Shown here piece after piece: positions 7,746 to 10,130 of a DNA stretch of 10,130 nt. Location of the stretch: NCBI GenBank assembly GCA_003024985.2, contig PXIH01S0002106.1. One strand, written 5' to 3'. Below the pieces are notes generated by a model. That model was not told the origin of the DNA, did not search any database, and saw only the letters and a program-made list of their open reading frames with translations. The position numbers and the translations under genes were made by a program. Position 1 is the stretch's first letter; every line of letters begins with the position of its first letter. This DNA comes from Euperipatoides rowelli (taxonomy: Eukaryota > Onychophora > Udeonychophora > Euonychophora > Peripatopsidae).

Positions 7746-8988
7746 ACATCAATTTTATTTTTCAAAATTCAACATTTTAAATTAATAATGTAATTCTAGA
7801 ATTTGACATCTGTTGAAGTATAAATATTTTTTACTTTTCACTGATTAGGACCAGATGGGAATAAAATAAAATAAAAAATAGTTAATGCTTGCCATTAAGA
7901 CACATTTTTGGTGTGAAATTTTAATTGCATGACCAATAAATAACTGCTTGGACACCCTATGCTATTGTGGCCATTCTTTTTTAAAGTTATTCACAAACAT
8001 GTACCATATGCGCATACTCTTTAATTTTAGGGCTTTAAAGCCCAAATCAATAAACATTACTCCAGTCATACCATACCATTAAGTCTAATTTATATAGTTC
8101 ATCCATTAATCTAATATAGATTTATAATATTGGGTTCTGGCAACTCTTATAAAAGTTTTTATGCACAAAAATGGCAGATTTTTTTTAAGAATCGATAGCA
8201 ATCATTCCAGTCTTACCATTACTATAGTATAAAATATCAATTTAGATCGACTCTGTTTAGTCTTCAGCTTAAAATCACAAATATTCAGAATTAAATTTTA
8301 TTAGTTGTCTGCTTGAACACTGTTCAACCAATCTTTCTGTAATTGGCAAAATACTTTTTATAACAGACACATTCCGTTATAAAATGTGAAATAAATAAAT
8401 AAATCTTCATTAGATGTATGTGAACTGGTCATGAGTGATGTCATAACCATACTACACAATAAACCATGCAATTTGACTTTCTTAGTTTTTTGTGTAAAAA
8501 AATATAAGCATTATGATGTGCTTAAAGGTTTGAGACTACTTCTAAATGCTAAGATTCTACTGGACATGTATTCAGAATTCTGTATACCGGTACATCATAT
8601 CTGAATTTTTAAATTGTTAGTTAACCCATATCCTATTTTCATTCCACTTAAAAGTTTGATTATGTTCAAGTTTTCAGAGTTATCCTTCCAGAATATTTTG
8701 TAAAACAGTAGCCTATAGGCTTGAGATCAGGTATGAGTTTCGGTTTCCTGAGGCCTAGTGCAAAATTATTTTAAGAGTCTTTATTGATAACAATTATTAC
8801 ATGTTTTGTTTTTTTTAACATATTTAGGCTTTTGGGTGTACTGCCTTAAAAGTGGTATATTACTGGATGCTTTATAAAAATTTTAAATGTCGATCAAGAA
8901 TTGCATTTAATTATGCTCCTCTAATTTCTCCTTGTAGATGATTGAAAGGAATAAATAATTTTTTGCAGATTTAAATCTGGACACACAT
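7746..8988. other. AT-rich stretch without recognisable genes
   Basis: No open run longer than chance and no RNA gene is visible. It contains a hairpin with an (AAAT)4 tail at 8356-8404, two approximate copies of TCCAGTCWTACCAT (8061-8074 and 8206-8219), and several TAGGCCTA-type words near 8709-8757. It is likely intergenic and may include old repeats too decayed to name. Confidence 0.6.
8356..8404 (+). repeat. Hairpin plus (AAAT)4, possible 3' tail of a non-LTR element
   Basis: TTTTATAAC (8356-8364) pairs exactly with GTTATAAAA (8376-8384) around an 11-base loop. Five bases later comes AAAT repeated four times (8389-8404). A terminal stem-loop followed by a short tandem repeat is typical of the 3' ends of several LINE and SINE families. 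No coding sequence or target duplication was found, so the assignment is tentative. Confidence 0.3.
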
Positions 8989-9246
8989 TGTTACAGTATA
9001 TTGTGTATTGATGTACAATATAATAATGACATAAACGAGATTTGTTTAGCACACAAATGCACAATACTATTTAGCTGTTAGATCCAGCAGAACTGACTGA
9101 CTGCTTGATTTCTTTATTTTCTCTACAGTTGTGTGGGCCTCTGGTGTTTAAGGTGCAAATTAAACATTTTAATTATTATAGCTAATCTAATTGTATAATT
9201 ATTTTACTATGTTAATATTATTTAACATTAAGTAACAAATATTACA
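8989..9246 (-). repeat. Putative 3' LTR of a Ty3/gypsy element, about 258 bp
   Basis: On the minus strand the sequence begins TGTAATA just after a polypurine tract and ends CTGTAACA, matching the TG...CA rule for LTR ends. An AATAAA signal lies at 9118-9113 (minus), where an LTR polyadenylation signal is expected. An ATGTTAA/TTAACAT hairpin occurs at 9209-9228. The right boundary, next to the polypurine tract, is fairly secure. The left boundary is less so: an alternative end is the ...GCTAAACA at about 9043. The matching LTR would lie beyond the right edge, so it cannot be compared here. Confidence 0.55.
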
Positions 9247-9249
9247 TTA

Positions 9250-9263
9250 CCCTTCCCCCCCTC
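9250..9263 (-). other. Polypurine tract of the LTR retrotransposon
   Basis: Fourteen purines, GAGGGGGGGAAGGG on the minus strand, end three bases before the TGTAATA that opens the LTR. In LTR retrotransposons this tract primes plus-strand DNA synthesis. Its position between the coding remnant and the LTR supports both assignments. A second G run lies just before it. Confidence 0.6.
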
Positions 9264-9264
9264 A

Positions 9265-9590
9265 ACCCCCCAAAAAAAAACTTTTTTTTATAATCAACAA
9301 AAAGAAGCAGTTCACACTTATCAGCAGTTTCAGGTATCTTTCCCCTATATCTATGTGTGTCCTTTTTATTCCTCTATTAATTTGGTTGGAGGTTTTATAT
9401 TGTCTTTTAGATAGTATTTCTTTGCTGGTGTCTTCTCTTACTCCATTCCATTTTCTGCTCCCCTCCAGATCTGTTTCTGTGCTGTCCCGCTTCCTTCCTC
9501 TGTATCTTATGGTTGACTGATTTCCTCTTGACATTCTCTCAATCCATTTTTCTGTATCCATCTGCATCTGTCTCTTTATCCTCTACACCC
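9265..9590 (-). pseudogene. Hydrophilic tail following the integrase remnant
   Basis: A minus-strand open run from about 9567 to a stop at 9264-9262 encodes a strongly charged segment rich in Arg, Lys, Glu and Asp (for example RYRGRKRDSTETDLEG), later containing KRQYKTSNQINRGIKR. Ty3/gypsy polyproteins often end after the integrase in a basic, low-complexity tail like this. The frame differs from the preceding run that ends at 9591. The last part (LKLLISVNCFFLL onward) is probably noncoding. The match is by character and position, not by recognised motif. Confidence 0.4.
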
Positions 9591-10130
9591 TTACTTTCTT
9601 TCTTGATTTAGTTTAGTTGAGTTATTGTTTGGTTTGTCATTCTTGTCTTCTAGTACAATTATTTTGTAAAATGATGCAGTTCTGGTTATTTCATGTCCAC
9701 ATTTTGTTGTGCTTCCTTTCACTTTGGTCACTCTATATGGGTTTAGGTTAAATGGTGTATTAGGCCTATACTTTGATTGTTTGTTTTGCTTAATGAGTAC
9801 CATGTCTCCCACATGTGGCATGGCCTAATAAGTGTGTTTCATATTGATCTTTGATTTATCTTGTTTTTCTCCTTAATGGTTTCATAGTCTGTGGATGTGG
9901 TGAGTTGTAGAGTTCAGCTGGTGTGGCATTTGTAGTCTGAAAACTCATGGCCATTAGCCTATATGTGGTCCATTATTTGTAATGACTGAGGAATTCCAAA
10001 AGTTGCAAATATGTGTAATGTGCCTGTCATCATCATATGCTGATTGACAAGACATTACAAGTTTACATCATCTTCCTACCATCCACAATGCCTGCTACTT
10101 ACAAACCCTATATATGTATATGTATACAGT
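9591..10130 (-). pseudogene. Ty3/gypsy integrase remnant, catalytic core and C-terminal module, frameshifted
   Basis: Integrase would join element cDNA to host DNA. On the minus strand, IFATFGIPQS (10012-9983) is the segment preceding the second catalytic Asp of the DDE core. The reading then shifts frame to VITNNGPH (9986-9963), where the expected Asp of the DNGP motif is Asn. Further on, TTNATPAELYN (9936-9904) matches the region after the core where TPAEL is typical. After another shift and a stop near 9828, GDMVLIKQ (9809-9786) and NPYRVTKVKG, then HEITRTASFYKII, match the C-terminal GPY/F-type module with its VLIKQ and TR.xxxFKKI pattern. That last run is open from 9821 to 9591. At least two frame changes plus stops and the lost catalytic residue make it nonfunctional. 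It continues beyond the window. Confidence 0.8.

Larger units (their letters stand above)
8989..10130 (-). mobile_element. 3' portion of a degenerate Ty3/gypsy LTR retrotransposon
   Basis: Read on the minus strand, the order is integrase core, integrase C-terminal module, basic tail, polypurine tract, LTR. This is the standard 3' half-order of a Ty3/gypsy element with no env gene. The element enters from the right edge, so gag, protease, reverse transcriptase, RNase H and the other LTR would lie beyond 10130 if present. Frame breaks and stops show that this copy is dead. A target-site duplication cannot be tested. Confidence 0.8.

Noticed and set aside
8061-8219. Approximate direct repeat TCCAGTCWTACCAT 145 bp apart
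   Set aside because: Only 14 bases with one mismatch and no alignable flanks; it may be chance.
1-10130. CRISPR array, bacterial operon or phage genes
   Set aside because: No regularly spaced repeats, Shine-Dalgarno-linked gene series or prokaryotic families are present; all content is of animal nuclear type.

Overview
The window looks like nuclear DNA of an invertebrate animal. Its one intact gene is a solute carrier found across animals. The rest is very AT-rich and carries animal-type transposable elements: a tRNA-derived SINE and the decayed 3' end of a Ty3/gypsy LTR retrotransposon. Recurrent TAGGCCTA/TAGGCTAC words suggest an arthropod or another invertebrate, but the sequence does not settle the species.

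Layout. Positions 1-173 hold the upstream region, with a GC box and an in-frame stop before the start codon. Positions 174-2906 (+) encode a complete, uninterrupted 910-residue member of the SLC12 cation-chloride cotransporter family, closest to SLC12A9 (CIP1). The absence of introns is its most striking property. From 2907 to about 4590 lies a probable AT-rich 3' untranslated region with several hairpins and AATAAA signals; the best-supported 3' end is near 4566-4590. Positions 4591-6690 show no gene. Positions 6691-7440 hold a cluster of minus-strand open runs, broken by stops and shifts, that I cannot identify. Positions 7467-7732 are a complete 266-bp tRNA-derived SINE flanked by perfect 13-bp target-site duplications. 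Positions 7746-8988 are AT-rich with no gene but include a hairpin followed by (AAAT)4 that resembles the tail of a non-LTR element. Positions 8989-10130 are the 3' end of a minus-strand Ty3/gypsy element, consisting of a putative LTR, a polypurine tract and a broken integrase region that runs off the right edge.

The only gene likely to make a working protein is the transporter. The mobile elements are independent insertions in its 3' flank and show no functional link to it. I found no new multi-gene system. The points most worth following up are the single-exon transporter, the very clear SINE boundaries, the dead integrase, and the unidentified minus-strand coding-like cluster.
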